From JANQRZ01 sp965214485 (GTDB taxonomy: Bacteria > Bacteroidota > Rhodothermia > Rhodothermales > JANQRZ01), in contig CBDCBW010000009.1 of the NCBI GenBank assembly GCA_965214485.1, forward strand, positions 248,001 through 312,000: a DNA stretch of 64,000 nt. The letters are read 5' to 3'. Under the pieces are notes generated by a model. That model had not been told where the DNA came from. It did no database searches and saw only the letters and a program-made list of their open reading frames with translations. Of this stretch, positions 1 through 8,376 are shown in pieces. Made by a program: the position numbers and the translations under genes. Every line of letters starts with the position of its first letter. Position 1 is the first letter of the stretch.

Positions 1-2
1 GC

Positions 3-1589
3 GGCACCGCCGGGCTCGAGCTGTACTACGACGAGGTCCTGCGCGGCGAGCCGGGGCGGCAGCCCGTGCAGCGCGACCGGCGCGGCCACATCAAGGCGCT
101 CGTCGGCGGCAACGTCGTCGAGCCGCGCCACGGGCAGAGCCTCGTCCTCACGCTCGACCTCGTCCTCCAATCGGTCCTCCAGGAGGAGCTCGGGCGCGGC
201 GTCGAAGAGGCCGACGCGACGTGGGGCACGGCGGTCGCGCTCGACCCCAAGACCGGCGCGGTGCTGGCCCTCGCGAACGCGCCGGACTACGACCCGAACC
301 ACCCCAGCGCCTTCTCGACGGCGGCGCGCCGCAACCACGCCGTCACCGACCAGATCGAGCCCGGCTCGACGTTCAAGCTCGTCACCGCCGTCGCCGCGCT
401 CGAAGCCGGGGTCGTCGCGCCCGAGGACTCCATCGAGACCGGCGCGGGCTGGGCCGTCTTCGGCGGCCGGACGATGCGCGACTCCCACGCCTACGGCACC
501 CTCACCTTCGCCGAGGCGATTGCCAAGTCGAGCAACGTCGCCGTCGCCAAGACCGCGCAGAAGCTCGACCCGGGCGACCTCTACCGCACCGCGCGCGACC
601 TGGGCTTCGGCCAGCCGACGTGGGTCGACCTGCCGGGCGAGGTCGGCGGGACGCTCCGCAAGCCCGAGACGTGGAGCGGGACGACGCAGACGTCCCTCAG
701 CATCGGCTACGCGGTCAACGTGACGCCGCTGCAGGTCGCCGCTGCCTACGCCGCGCTCGCCAACGGCGGGCTGCTCGTCCACCCGTACCTCGTCGCCGAG
801 CGCCGGGACGTGGCAGGGCGGACGCTGTGGCGCGCGTCGCAGGACTCGGTCCGCCGCGCCTTCCGGCCCGAAACCGCCGAGGCGCTCCGGCCCCTCTTCG
901 AGCAGGTCGTCGCCGAGGGCGGGACCGCGCCCCAGGCCGCCGTCGAGGGCCTCCGCATCGCGGGCAAGACCGGCACCGCCCGGCTCGCCACGGCGGGCGG
1001 CTACACGAATATCTACCGCGCGAGCTTCGTCGGGATGTTCCCGGCGGACGACCCCGAGGTGGTGCTGCTCGTCCTGATGCACCATCCGAAAAACGGGCGC
1101 TACGGCGGGACCGTCTCGGCCCCGGTCTTCGGGCGCGTCGCCGCGCGGTGGGTGGGCGTGCAGCCGGCCCTCGCCGGGCGCACGGCGGCGGTGGATTCGC
1201 TGCCGGCCCGCACGGTAGCGGCGCTGCCGGACGTGACCGGTTTGCCGGAGCCCGTCGCCGCGCAGCGCCTCCGCGCCCTGGGCTTCTCCGTCGCCGCTCC
1301 CAGCGGGGGCGACGCCTGGCGGGAGGTGGCCGTCCAACACCCCGGCGCCGGCTCCGGCAGGGAGCTGCGCCGGACGGTCCGCCTCGCCGCCGACTTGCAG
1401 GACCCCGTAGACACTCCAGGTCAGATGCCGGACCTCCGCGGGCTGCCGGCCCGCCAGGCCGCCGGCTGGCTGGCCGCGCTCGGCACCACCGCGCAGCTTC
1501 GCGGGGTGGGCGTCGTCACCGATCAGTCGCCCGCGCCGGGAGCCCCGCTCCCCGAGGCTGCGGTGCTGACCTGCCAGACTCTCCCGTGA
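3..1589 (+). CDS. ftsI: Penicillin-binding protein 3/FtsI-type transpeptidase with two PASTA domains (5' end missing)
   Basis: This is the septal peptidoglycan D,D-transpeptidase that cross-links new wall at the division site; it is inner-membrane anchored with a periplasmic catalytic domain. The frame is open from the window edge, so the N-terminus and membrane anchor lie outside; 528 residues are visible. In fragment numbering, the SxxK motif is STFK at about 122, the SxN motif is SSN at about 176 and the KTG triad is at about 322. Two C-terminal PASTA modules follow (about 408-470 and 475-528; LPDVTGL... and MPDLRGL...), which bind wall fragments or stabilise the enzyme in other families. 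The last four bases overlap the murE GTG start. The product is clear; whether it was originally named ftsI or pbp is a matter of convention. Confidence 0.93.
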   Translation, partial: GTAGLELYYDEVLRGEPGRQPVQRDRRGHIKALVGGNVVEPRHGQSLVLTLDLVLQSVLQEELGRGVEEADATWGTAVALDPKTGAVLALANAPDYDPNHPSAFSTAARRNHAVTDQIEPGSTFKLVTAVAALEAGVVAPEDSIETGAGWAVFGGRTMRDSHAYGTLTFAEAIAKSSNVAVAKTAQKLDPGDLYRTARDLGFGQPTWVDLPGEVGGTLRKPETWSGTTQTSLSIGYAVNVTPLQVAAAYAALANGGLLVHPYLVAERRDVAGRTLWRASQDSVRRAFRPETAEALRPLFEQVVAEGGTAPQAAVEGLRIAGKTGTARLATAGGYTNIYRASFVGMFPADDPEVVLLVLMHHPKNGRYGGTVSAPVFGRVAARWVGVQPALAGRTAAVDSLPARTVAALPDVTGLPEPVAAQRLRALGFSVAAPSGGDAWREVAVQHPGAGSGRELRRTVRLAADLQDPVDTPGQMPDLRGLPARQAAGWLAALGTTAQLRGVGVVTDQSPAPGAPLPEAAVLTCQTLP

Positions 1590-3142
1590 GCCGCCATGAG
1601 CCGATTCCGCTTCGCCGCCTGCTGGCCCCTCTCCGCGACGCGGGGCTGCTCGTGGCGGCCACGGGAAACCTTGACGTACTCATCGACGGGCTGGCGCACG
1701 ACAGCCGGCGCGTCGAGCCCGACGGCTGCTTCTTCGCGATAGCGGGCGAGCGCGCCGACGGGCACCTGTTCCTTGACAAGGCTGTGCAACACGGGGCGAC
1801 GGCAGTGGTCTGTCAGTCGCCTCCCGAAACGCCCCCCACGGGGGCCGCCCTCGTCGTCGTCACCGACACGCGGGCGGCCCTCGCCGAGGCGGCCGCCGTC
1901 TTCTTCGACCACCCGAGCCGCGAGCTGAAGCTCGTCGGGGTGACCGGGACGAACGGCAAAACCACGACGGCTTTCCTGCTCCACCACCTCTTCTCCGCGC
2001 TCGGCGAGACCGCCGGCCTCGTCGGGACGATCGAGGTGCGGATCGGGAGCGACCGCCGAGAAGCGACGCACACGACGCCGGATGCGCTCGCGCTGAACGC
2101 CCTCCTCCGGGAGATGGCCGACGCGGGCTGCACGGCGTGCGCGATGGAAGTGTCGAGCCACGCGCTCGCGCAGGAGCGCGCGCGCGGCCAGCGCTTCGCC
2201 GCAGCGGTGTTTACCAATCTGACCCACGATCACCTCGACTATCACGGTTCGGCAGAGGCCTACCGCGACGCGAAGGCGTCGCTCTTCCGGGCCCTAGCCG
2301 AGGGGGCCGTGATACTCGCCAACCGGGACGATGCGGCCTGGACGGCGATGGTGAAGGGGTCGGCGGCGCGGATCGTGACCTACGGAAAAGGCTCTCCCGA
2401 GCCGCCGGGGTCCGACCGCGCCGCCGACGATTTTGAAGGAGCCGAGGACGTCCGGGCCGGCGAGCACGTCGGCTTCGAGGTCGTCGAGAACGACCTCGCG
2501 GGGCTGCGGCTGCGGCTCGGCGGCGAGGTCCGGCGCTACCGCCTCGCCGGGGCGTTCAACGCCTACAACCTCGCGGCGGCCTACGGCGTCGGCACCGCGC
2601 TCGGCTACCCGCGCCGTGCCGTGCTCGACGCGCTCCAAGAGGCCCCGCCGGTGCCGGGCCGCCTCGAAACGCTCCGCTCCGACGACGGCGTGCTCGCGGT
2701 CGTCGACTACGCCCACACCCCCGACGCGCTCGAGAACGTGCTCGCCACCGTGCGCGACATGATGGACCCCGGTGCCGTGCTCACCGTCGTCGTCGGCTGC
2801 GGCGGCGACCGGGACCGCGCCAAGCGCCCCGCGATGGGGGCCCTCGCCGAGCGCCTCGCCGACCGCGTGGTGCTCACGAATGACAACCCGCGCACCGAAG
2901 CGCCCGGCGCGATCCTCGCCGACATCCTCGCCGGGATGGACGAGCAGGACACCGCGACCGTCCTCCCCGACCGCGCCGAGGCCATCCGCCACGCCCTCAG
3001 CTCCGCCGCGCCCGGCGACGCCGTCGTGGTCGCCGGGAAGGGTCACGAGACCTACCAGAGCGTCGGCACCGAGCGCCGCCCGTTCGACGACCGAGAAGAA
3101 GTCCGCGCCGCCTTCGAGCACCGAACCCTCCGCGATTCCTGA
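1586..3142 (+). CDS. murE: UDP-N-acetylmuramoyl-L-alanyl-D-glutamate--2,6-diaminopimelate ligase
   Basis: This cytoplasmic Mur ligase adds the third stem-peptide residue to UDP-MurNAc-L-Ala-D-Glu using ATP. The product is 518 residues, slightly longer than the usual 490-500. The ATP loop GTNGKTT is at 121-127. The DNPR motif at 433-436 is the signature of enzymes that add meso-diaminopimelate rather than lysine, so the wall is predicted to be DAP-type. A GKGHE motif lies near the C-terminus. I chose the GTG start at 1586 because it gives the normal N-terminus and a GTGA overlap with the ftsI stop, implying translational coupling. Family and substrate are known from homologues; nothing unusual is seen in the catalytic residues. 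Confidence 0.96.
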   Translation: MSRHEPIPLRRLLAPLRDAGLLVAATGNLDVLIDGLAHDSRRVEPDGCFFAIAGERADGHLFLDKAVQHGATAVVCQSPPETPPTGAALVVVTDTRAALAEAAAVFFDHPSRELKLVGVTGTNGKTTTAFLLHHLFSALGETAGLVGTIEVRIGSDRREATHTTPDALALNALLREMADAGCTACAMEVSSHALAQERARGQRFAAAVFTNLTHDHLDYHGSAEAYRDAKASLFRALAEGAVILANRDDAAWTAMVKGSAARIVTYGKGSPEPPGSDRAADDFEGAEDVRAGEHVGFEVVENDLAGLRLRLGGEVRRYRLAGAFNAYNLAAAYGVGTALGYPRRAVLDALQEAPPVPGRLETLRSDDGVLAVVDYAHTPDALENVLATVRDMMDPGAVLTVVVGCGGDRDRAKRPAMGALAERLADRVVLTNDNPRTEAPGAILADILAGMDEQDTATVLPDRAEAIRHALSSAAPGDAVVVAGKGHETYQSVGTERRPFDDREEVRAAFEHRTLRDS

Positions 3143-3159
3143 CCCCGATGCCACTTCGG

Positions 3160-3188
3160 GTACGGGCGGGTTTGAAACCCGCCCCTAC
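3160..3188. repeat. GTAGGGGC-family palindrome, murE-mraY junction
   Basis: The arms are an imperfect GTAGGGGCGGGTTT (one mismatch on the left side) and its complement, meeting at a one-base centre. It sits in the short gap between murE and mraY. It is one of at least nine related palindromes in this gene cluster and does not look like a terminator, because no T run follows and a downstream cluster gene begins 24 bp later. Confidence 0.85.
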
Positions 3189-3212
3189 GCCTGCCACAAC
3201 GCCCACGCCGCA

Positions 3213-4367
3213 ATGCTCTATCACTTCTTCCAGTGGCTCGAAGCGACCTACGCCCCGCCGGGCGTTCAGGTCTTCGACTTCATCACGGTCCGCGCGTCGC
3301 TCGCCGCCGTGACGGCCCTCCTGATCGCGCTCTTCGCCGGGAAGAAGATCATCCGCTTCCTCCGCACGCACCAGCTCGGCGAGACCGTCCGCGAGGGCGA
3401 CGACGCCGGGGCCGTCAGCCACGAGCACAAGGCCGGCACCCCGACGATGGGCGGCGTCATCATCCTGCTCGCGATGTGCGGCGCGACGCTCCTCTGGGGC
3501 GACCTCACGAACGCCTACGTGCTCCTCGTCCTGCTCGCTACCGTCTGGATGGGCGCGATCGGCTTCGCCGACGACTACATCAAGGTCGTCATGAAAAACA
3601 AAGAGGGCGTCGAGGCGCAGATCAAGCTCGCCGGGCAGGTCTCGCTCGGGCTGTTCCTCGGGGCGATGCTCTACTTCCTCCCGGTCTTCCGCGACACGAA
3701 CACGCTGACGAGCTTGCCCTTCATCGCCAACGGCACGTTCGACTACGACTTCCTCAGCCCGCTCGTCGGCTTCGACCTGGGCTGGCTGATCTACATCCCG
3801 ATCGTCGTCTTCATCGTCACGGCGGTCTCGAACGCGGTCAACATCACCGACGGCCTCGACGGCCTCACGACCGGCACCGCGGCCTTCGTCTCGATCGGCC
3901 TGGTCGGCCTCGTCTACATCACCGGGAATGCCAACCTCGCGGCCTTCGTAGGCGACCTCTTCCTCCCGCTCTCGGGCGAGCTGACCGTCTTCGTCGCGGC
4001 GATGGCGGCGGCGTGCTTCGGGTTCCTCTGGTACAACGGCTACCCCGCGCAGGTCTTCATGGGCGACACCGGGAGCCTCGCGCTCGGGGCCGCCATCGGG
4101 ACCGTCGCCATCATGATCAAGAAGGAGCTCCTCCTCCCGATCCTGTGCGCCATCTTCTTCGTCGAGACCCTCTCCGTCATCATTCAGACGGGCTACTTCA
4201 AGTACACGAAGCGCAAGACGGGCGAGGGCAAGCGGGTCTTCAAGATGGCCCCGCTCCACCACCACTACGAAGCGCTCGGCACGCACGAGGCCAAGATCGT
4301 GATCCGGTTCTGGATCGTGACCGCGATGCTCGTCATCCTCACCCTCCTCGTCCTGCGAATCCGATGA
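3213..4367 (+). CDS. mraY: Phospho-N-acetylmuramoyl-pentapeptide-transferase
   Basis: This integral membrane enzyme transfers phospho-MurNAc-pentapeptide from UDP to undecaprenyl phosphate, making lipid I. The product is 384 residues with about ten hydrophobic segments. The catalytic aspartate pair is at 120-121 in the ADDYIK motif, a second conserved cluster NITDGLDGL covers about 210-218, and the C-terminal PLHHHYE motif is present. The ATG at 3213 was chosen because the protein then begins with the usual MLYHFFQWL-type leader; the sequence before it is the palindromic spacer. It is followed by an unusually long gap before murD that holds four palindromes. Confidence 0.96.
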   Translation: MLYHFFQWLEATYAPPGVQVFDFITVRASLAAVTALLIALFAGKKIIRFLRTHQLGETVREGDDAGAVSHEHKAGTPTMGGVIILLAMCGATLLWGDLTNAYVLLVLLATVWMGAIGFADDYIKVVMKNKEGVEAQIKLAGQVSLGLFLGAMLYFLPVFRDTNTLTSLPFIANGTFDYDFLSPLVGFDLGWLIYIPIVVFIVTAVSNAVNITDGLDGLTTGTAAFVSIGLVGLVYITGNANLAAFVGDLFLPLSGELTVFVAAMAAACFGFLWYNGYPAQVFMGDTGSLALGAAIGTVAIMIKKELLLPILCAIFFVETLSVIIQTGYFKYTKRKTGEGKRVFKMAPLHHHYEALGTHEAKIVIRFWIVTAMLVILTLLVLRIR

Positions 4368-4396
4368 CAGGGACGCAATCATGCCAGGCCCGACGA

Positions 4397-4545
4397 GGGC
4401 GGACACACGGGTCCGCCCCTACGGGGCATGCACGATTCGACGTAGGGGCGACCGTTGTGATCGCCCGGATGAGGGCAGGCACGAGACCTGTCCCTACACC
4501 CGCCAATCTGTGATTTGACGTAGGGGCAGACCCGCGTGTCTGCCC
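4397..4545. repeat. Cluster of four GTAGGGGC-family palindromes, mraY-murD junction
   Basis: Four palindromes lie in a row at about 4397-4422, 4442-4466, 4471-4497 and 4520-4545. The outer letters (GGGC/GCCC, often extended to GTAGGGGC or GCCCCTAC) are kept. The inner stem letters differ in each but mostly stay complementary: GGAC/GTCC, GA/TC, a weaker AGG/CCT match, and AGAC/GTCT. No gene fits in this gap of 185 bases. Confidence 0.85.
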
Positions 4546-4552
4546 GATTCCG

Positions 4553-5965
4553 ATGAACCCAAGCGAAGTCAAGAATAAAAAGGTGACGGTCGTCGGCGGA
4601 GCCCGGAGCGGGCTGGGCGTGGCGAAGCTCTTGGCCGCGCGCGGCGCGTCGGTGTTCCTCACCGAGCAGGGCCGGGCCGAGCCGGGCGCGCAGGAGGAGC
4701 TCGAGGCCGCGGGCGTCGCCTACGAGTTCGGCGGGCACACCGTCCGGGCGCTCGACGCCGACTTCCTCGCCGTCTCGCCCGGCGTCCCGACGACCGCGAG
4801 CCTCGTGCAGAACGCCCTCGAAGGCGGCCTCCCGGTCTACTCCGAGATCGAGGTGGCGTCGTGGTTCTGCGACGCGCCGATCATCGCCATCACCGGGAGC
4901 AACGGGAAGACCACGACGACCTCGCTCGTCGCCCACATCATGCGCACAGCCGACCGGCCGCTCGTCGTCGCCGGCAACATCGGGACCGCCTTCGCGGACC
5001 GGGTCGCCGACTGCGCCGAGGGCACCACCGCCGTCCTCGAAGTCTCCAGCTTCCAGCTCGACCACATCGACCGGTTCCGCCCCCGCGTGAGCGTCCTCCT
5101 CAATATCACTCCCGACCACCTGAACCGCTACGGCGACAGCTTCGAGGCCTATGCCGCGAGCAAGCTCCGCATCTTCGAAAACCAGCAGCGCGGTGACGTT
5201 CTCGTCTACAACCACGACGACGACCTCGTGCGCGAGCGCGTCGAGCGCGACGCCCCCGGCGGCGTGGTGCTCTACCCCTTCAGCCTCGACCACGAGCTCG
5301 ACCGGGGGGCCTTCGTCCGCTGGAACGACGACGGCGACGGCCCCCTCATCCTCCGCCTGACCTCACCCACCGCCGCCCCCGGCGGGCACACCCCCGACCC
5401 TATGGAAGAGGTACTCATGCCGGCCTCCGACCTGTCCCTGCGCGGACGCCACAACCTCTACAACTCGCTCGCCGCGGCGGTCGCGGCGCGGGCGATGGAG
5501 ATTTCGTCCGACGTGGTGCGCGAGAGCCTCGCCTCGTTCGAGGGCGTCCCGCACCGGCTCGAGTTCGTCCGCGAGCTCGGCGGGGTCCGCTACGTCAACG
5601 ACTCGAAGGCGACCAACGTCAACGCCGTCTGGTACGCGCTCGAGAGCTTCGACGAGCCCGTCGTGCTCATCGCCGGGGGGCGCGACAAGGGCAACGACTA
5701 CCGCTCGCTCCAGGGCCTCGTCCGGGAGACGTGCCGGGGCGTCGTGGGCTTGGGCGAGAGCGGGGACAAGGTCGTCCTCGAGCTCGGCGACCACGCCCGG
5801 GCCGCCGCCCGCGCCCACTCGATGGAGGAGGCGATCCAGTTCGCCCGCCTCATGGCCGAGGACGGCGACGTGATCCTCCTCAGCCCCGCCTGCGCCTCGT
5901 TCGACATGTACACGAGCTACGAGCAGCGCGGCGACGAGTTCAAACGCCTCGTCCACAGCCTCTGA
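4553..5965 (+). CDS. murD: UDP-N-acetylmuramoyl-L-alanine--D-glutamate ligase
   Basis: This cytoplasmic Mur ligase adds D-glutamate to UDP-MurNAc-L-alanine. The product is 470 residues, a normal length. An N-terminal UDP-binding Rossmann region begins KKVTVVGGARSG (about 9-20). The ATP loop GSNGKTT is at 115-121, followed by the central-domain motifs LNITPDHLNR and NDSKATN and a C-terminal domain containing AGGRDKG. The ATG at 4553 is the only sensible start and follows the palindrome cluster by seven bases, with no convincing Shine-Dalgarno site. Confidence 0.96.
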   Translation: MNPSEVKNKKVTVVGGARSGLGVAKLLAARGASVFLTEQGRAEPGAQEELEAAGVAYEFGGHTVRALDADFLAVSPGVPTTASLVQNALEGGLPVYSEIEVASWFCDAPIIAITGSNGKTTTTSLVAHIMRTADRPLVVAGNIGTAFADRVADCAEGTTAVLEVSSFQLDHIDRFRPRVSVLLNITPDHLNRYGDSFEAYAASKLRIFENQQRGDVLVYNHDDDLVRERVERDAPGGVVLYPFSLDHELDRGAFVRWNDDGDGPLILRLTSPTAAPGGHTPDPMEEVLMPASDLSLRGRHNLYNSLAAAVAARAMEISSDVVRESLASFEGVPHRLEFVRELGGVRYVNDSKATNVNAVWYALESFDEPVVLIAGGRDKGNDYRSLQGLVRETCRGVVGLGESGDKVVLELGDHARAAARAHSMEEAIQFARLMAEDGDVILLSPACASFDMYTSYEQRGDEFKRLVHSL

Positions 5966-5975
5966 CCTGACCAAC

Positions 5976-6004
5976 GTAGGGGCAGGTTTCAAACCTGCCC
6001 CTAC
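5976..6004. repeat. GTAGGGGC-family perfect palindrome, murD-ftsW junction
   Basis: This is the cleanest copy of the family: two 14-base arms reading GTAGGGGCAGGTTT and its exact complement around a single central base. It starts 10 bases after the murD stop and a truncated second GCCCCTAC half-copy follows immediately before ftsW. Confidence 0.9.
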
Positions 6005-6025
6005 CCCCTGCCCCTACCGCCCGCG

Positions 6026-7183
6026 ATGTCCACGGTCGCCTCCCATATCCGAACCCGCGCCGCCGCGCTGCAGCCCGCCGACAAGCTCGTCGTGTGGGTC
6101 GTGTTCGCGCTCGCGGCGCTCGGCGTGGTGGCGGTCTACAGCGCGCTCTCGTTCCTGGCCGAGACCAAGTCCGGCGGCGACACCGAGCGCTTCCTGTTCC
6201 GGCACCTCGGGCGGACGGGCCTGGCGCTGGCGGCGGTCGGCGTCGTGTCGGCGCTGGACTACCGGCGGCTGGCGCGGCTCTCGAAGTGGCTGCTCGCCGG
6301 GGCGCTGGGCCTGCTGGCGGCGGCCCAGGTCTCGGGCGTCGTGCTCGGCGGGGCGCAGCGGTGGCTCGAGCTCGGCGGCGTCTCGTTCCAGCCGTCGGAC
6401 TTCGCCAAGGTCGCGCTCGTGCTCCACCTCGCCGTGCTCCTGGCCAAGAAACAGCCCTACATCGGCGAGTTCGAGCGCGGCTTCGTCCCGCTGCTCGTCT
6501 GGACCGTCCCGACGATCCTGCTGATCGGGATGGAGGACCTCTCCACCGCGGCGGTGCTCTCGGCGGCGGTCGGGATCATGATGATCGTCGGGCGGGTGCC
6601 GACGCGCTACCTCGCGGGCCTGGTGGCGCTCGGGCTGCTGGCGGCGTACCTCTTCCTGCTGACCTCGGAGCAGCGCGCGGCGCGCGTTGAGAGCTGGCTC
6701 GGGGTCAAGGTGTTCCCGAACACCGAGGAGGTCGAGGTCTTCTCGGATCAGGACGAGGGCTACCAGGCGCGGCAGGCGCGGATCGCGATCGCCCTCGGCG
6801 GGCTGACGGGCGTCGGCCCGGGCAAGTCCGTGCAGCGCGACTTCCTCCCGGCCCCCTACAACGACTTCATCTTCGCCATCATCGCCGAGGAGTGGGGGAT
6901 CATCGGCGCGGGGGCGCTCTTGTTCGGCTTCGTGCTGCTGCTCTTCCAGGGGTTCCTGCGGATCGCCCGGCAGGCCCCCGACCCGCTCGGGCTGTTCCTC
7001 GCGGTCGGCCTCACGACGGTGCTCGTGCTCTACGGGTTCGTCAACGCGGGCGTGGCGAGTGGGCTGCTGCCGGTCACCGGCCTGCCGATGCCGTTCGTCT
7101 CGTACGGCGGCACGTCGCTCCTCGCCACCGGCGTGATGGCCGGCCTCCTGCTCAACGTCTCGCGCCACGCCACGCCTGCCTGA
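6026..7183 (+). CDS. ftsW: SEDS-family septal peptidoglycan glycosyltransferase FtsW
   Basis: This is a polytopic membrane protein of the SEDS family that polymerises lipid II glycan strands at the septum together with FtsI. The product is 385 residues with about ten membrane segments. Family motifs are visible: GGAQRWLELGGVSFQPSDFAK in the middle, NDFIFAIIAEEWG later, and the C-terminal signature TGLPMPFVSYGGTSLL. The ATG at 6026 is preceded by the palindromic spacer. Its place between murD and murG is the usual dcw order, which favours FtsW over RodA. Confidence 0.94.
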   Translation: MSTVASHIRTRAAALQPADKLVVWVVFALAALGVVAVYSALSFLAETKSGGDTERFLFRHLGRTGLALAAVGVVSALDYRRLARLSKWLLAGALGLLAAAQVSGVVLGGAQRWLELGGVSFQPSDFAKVALVLHLAVLLAKKQPYIGEFERGFVPLLVWTVPTILLIGMEDLSTAAVLSAAVGIMMIVGRVPTRYLAGLVALGLLAAYLFLLTSEQRAARVESWLGVKVFPNTEEVEVFSDQDEGYQARQARIAIALGGLTGVGPGKSVQRDFLPAPYNDFIFAIIAEEWGIIGAGALLFGFVLLLFQGFLRIARQAPDPLGLFLAVGLTTVLVLYGFVNAGVASGLLPVTGLPMPFVSYGGTSLLATGVMAGLLLNVSRHATPA

Positions 7184-7198
7184 ATCGCCGAATCAGCA

Positions 7199-7222
7199 CG
7201 GCGGGTCTGAGACCCGCCCCTA
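7199..7222. repeat. GTAGGGGC-family palindrome, ftsW-murG junction
   Basis: GCGGGTCT pairs with AGACCCGC, followed by the family's CCCTAC right end; the left GTAGG end is missing. It lies between the ftsW stop and the first recognisable murG residues, the region where a murG start codon cannot be found. Confidence 0.75.
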
Positions 7223-7272
7223 CGCCAACGCCTTCCTCAATCCTCTCAGCCCTGACTTCCTCGCGCTCCCAT

Positions 7273-8376
7273 ATCGCCCCTCGCATCCTGTTCGCCTGCG
7301 GCGGAACGGGCGGGCACGTCTATCCCGCGATTGCGATTGCCGACGCGCTCCGCGAGGTCGCGCCCGACGTGGCGATTGCCTTCGCCGGCACGCGCGACCG
7401 GATGGAGTGGGAGGCCGTCCCGAAGGCAGGCTACCCGATCCACGCCGTGACCGTGACCGGCTTCCCCCGCGCCCTCTCGCCGAAGCTCCTCGCCTTCCCG
7501 TTCAAGCTCCTCAAGGGGCTCGGGGACAGCTGGACGCTCGTCGGCGGGTTCGACCCCGACGTGGTGGTCGGGACGGGCGGCTACGTCGCCGGGCCGGTCG
7601 GCCTCGCGGCGAGCCTGCGCGGGGTGCCGCTCGCGGTCCAGGAGCAGAACGCCTACGCCGGGGCGACCAACAAGCTGCTCGCCCGCGTGGCCGACCGCGT
7701 CTTCATCGCCTTCGAGGCGGCCCAGCGCTATTTCCCCGCCGCCAAGTGCGTGCTCACCGGCAACCCCGTCCGCGCCGACCTCGCCGGGGCCGACCCCGCT
7801 GCCGCCCGCGCCCACTTCGGGATCGAAGACGGGCAGCGCGTCCTCTTGGCGATGGGTGGCTCGCTCGGAGCCGGGCCGATCAACGAGGCGCTCCGTACGA
7901 ACCTCGACGCGCTCCTTGCCGACGGGTCGCTGTCGGTCGTCTGGCAGACCGGGCGGGGCTACTTCGCGGATTTGCAGTCCCGCGTCCAAGAGCACCCGCG
8001 CCTCCGGCTGCTCGAGTACCTCGACCGGATGGACTTCGCCTACGCCGCCGCCGACCTCGCCGTCTGCCGCGCCGGGGCGATCACGTGCAGCGAGCTCGCC
8101 GTCACCGGCACGCCGTCCGTCTTGGTCCCGAGCCCGAACGTCACGGCGGACCACCAGACGAAGAACGCCGCCGCGCTCGCCGACGCCGGGGCCGCCGTCC
8201 TCCTCCCGGAGCCGCGCCTGGGCGAGTTTCTGCCGACCGTGCAGGGCCTCCTCGGCGACGCCGACCGCCTCGCAGCGATGCAGACCGCCGCGCTCGCCAT
8301 TGCCCGGCCCAACGCGGCGCGCGACATCGCCCGCGCCGTCCTCGCGCTCGCCCAACCGAGGGAGGTGCCGGCATGA
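7273..8376 (+). CDS. murG: UDP-GlcNAc:lipid I N-acetylglucosaminyltransferase; no standard start codon
   Basis: This peripheral membrane GT-B glycosyltransferase converts lipid I to lipid II. The frame reads IAPRILFACGGTGGHVYP, with the N-terminal glycine-rich loop GGTGGH, then GTGGYVAGP, QEQNAYAG and CRAGAITCSELA, so the body is complete to the stop at 8374-8376. The odd point is the start. No ATG, GTG or TTG occurs in this frame between the ftsW stop and the conserved loop; the nearest ATG is about 290 bases inside ftsW. I place the start at the ATC codon at 7273, exactly where an ATG would give MAPRILF. A CTG at 7252 is another option. The gene overlaps murC by four bases (ATGA). Confidence 0.85.
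   Translation: MAPRILFACGGTGGHVYPAIAIADALREVAPDVAIAFAGTRDRMEWEAVPKAGYPIHAVTVTGFPRALSPKLLAFPFKLLKGLGDSWTLVGGFDPDVVVGTGGYVAGPVGLAASLRGVPLAVQEQNAYAGATNKLLARVADRVFIAFEAAQRYFPAAKCVLTGNPVRADLAGADPAAARAHFGIEDGQRVLLAMGGSLGAGPINEALRTNLDALLADGSLSVVWQTGRGYFADLQSRVQEHPRLRLLEYLDRMDFAYAAADLAVCRAGAITCSELAVTGTPSVLVPSPNVTADHQTKNAAALADAGAAVLLPEPRLGEFLPTVQGLLGDADRLAAMQTAALAIARPNAARDIARAVLALAQPREVPA

Noticed and set aside
2294..3154. Long open frames opposite murE, ftsA, ftsZ, ppc and other genes
   Set aside because: In DNA with high GC at third codon positions, antisense frames stay open by chance. These give R-, G-, D-rich or low-complexity proteins without domains.
4339..4662. Minus-strand frame in the mraY-murD gap
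   Set aside because: It is a translation of the palindrome cluster and runs into murD; no family resemblance.
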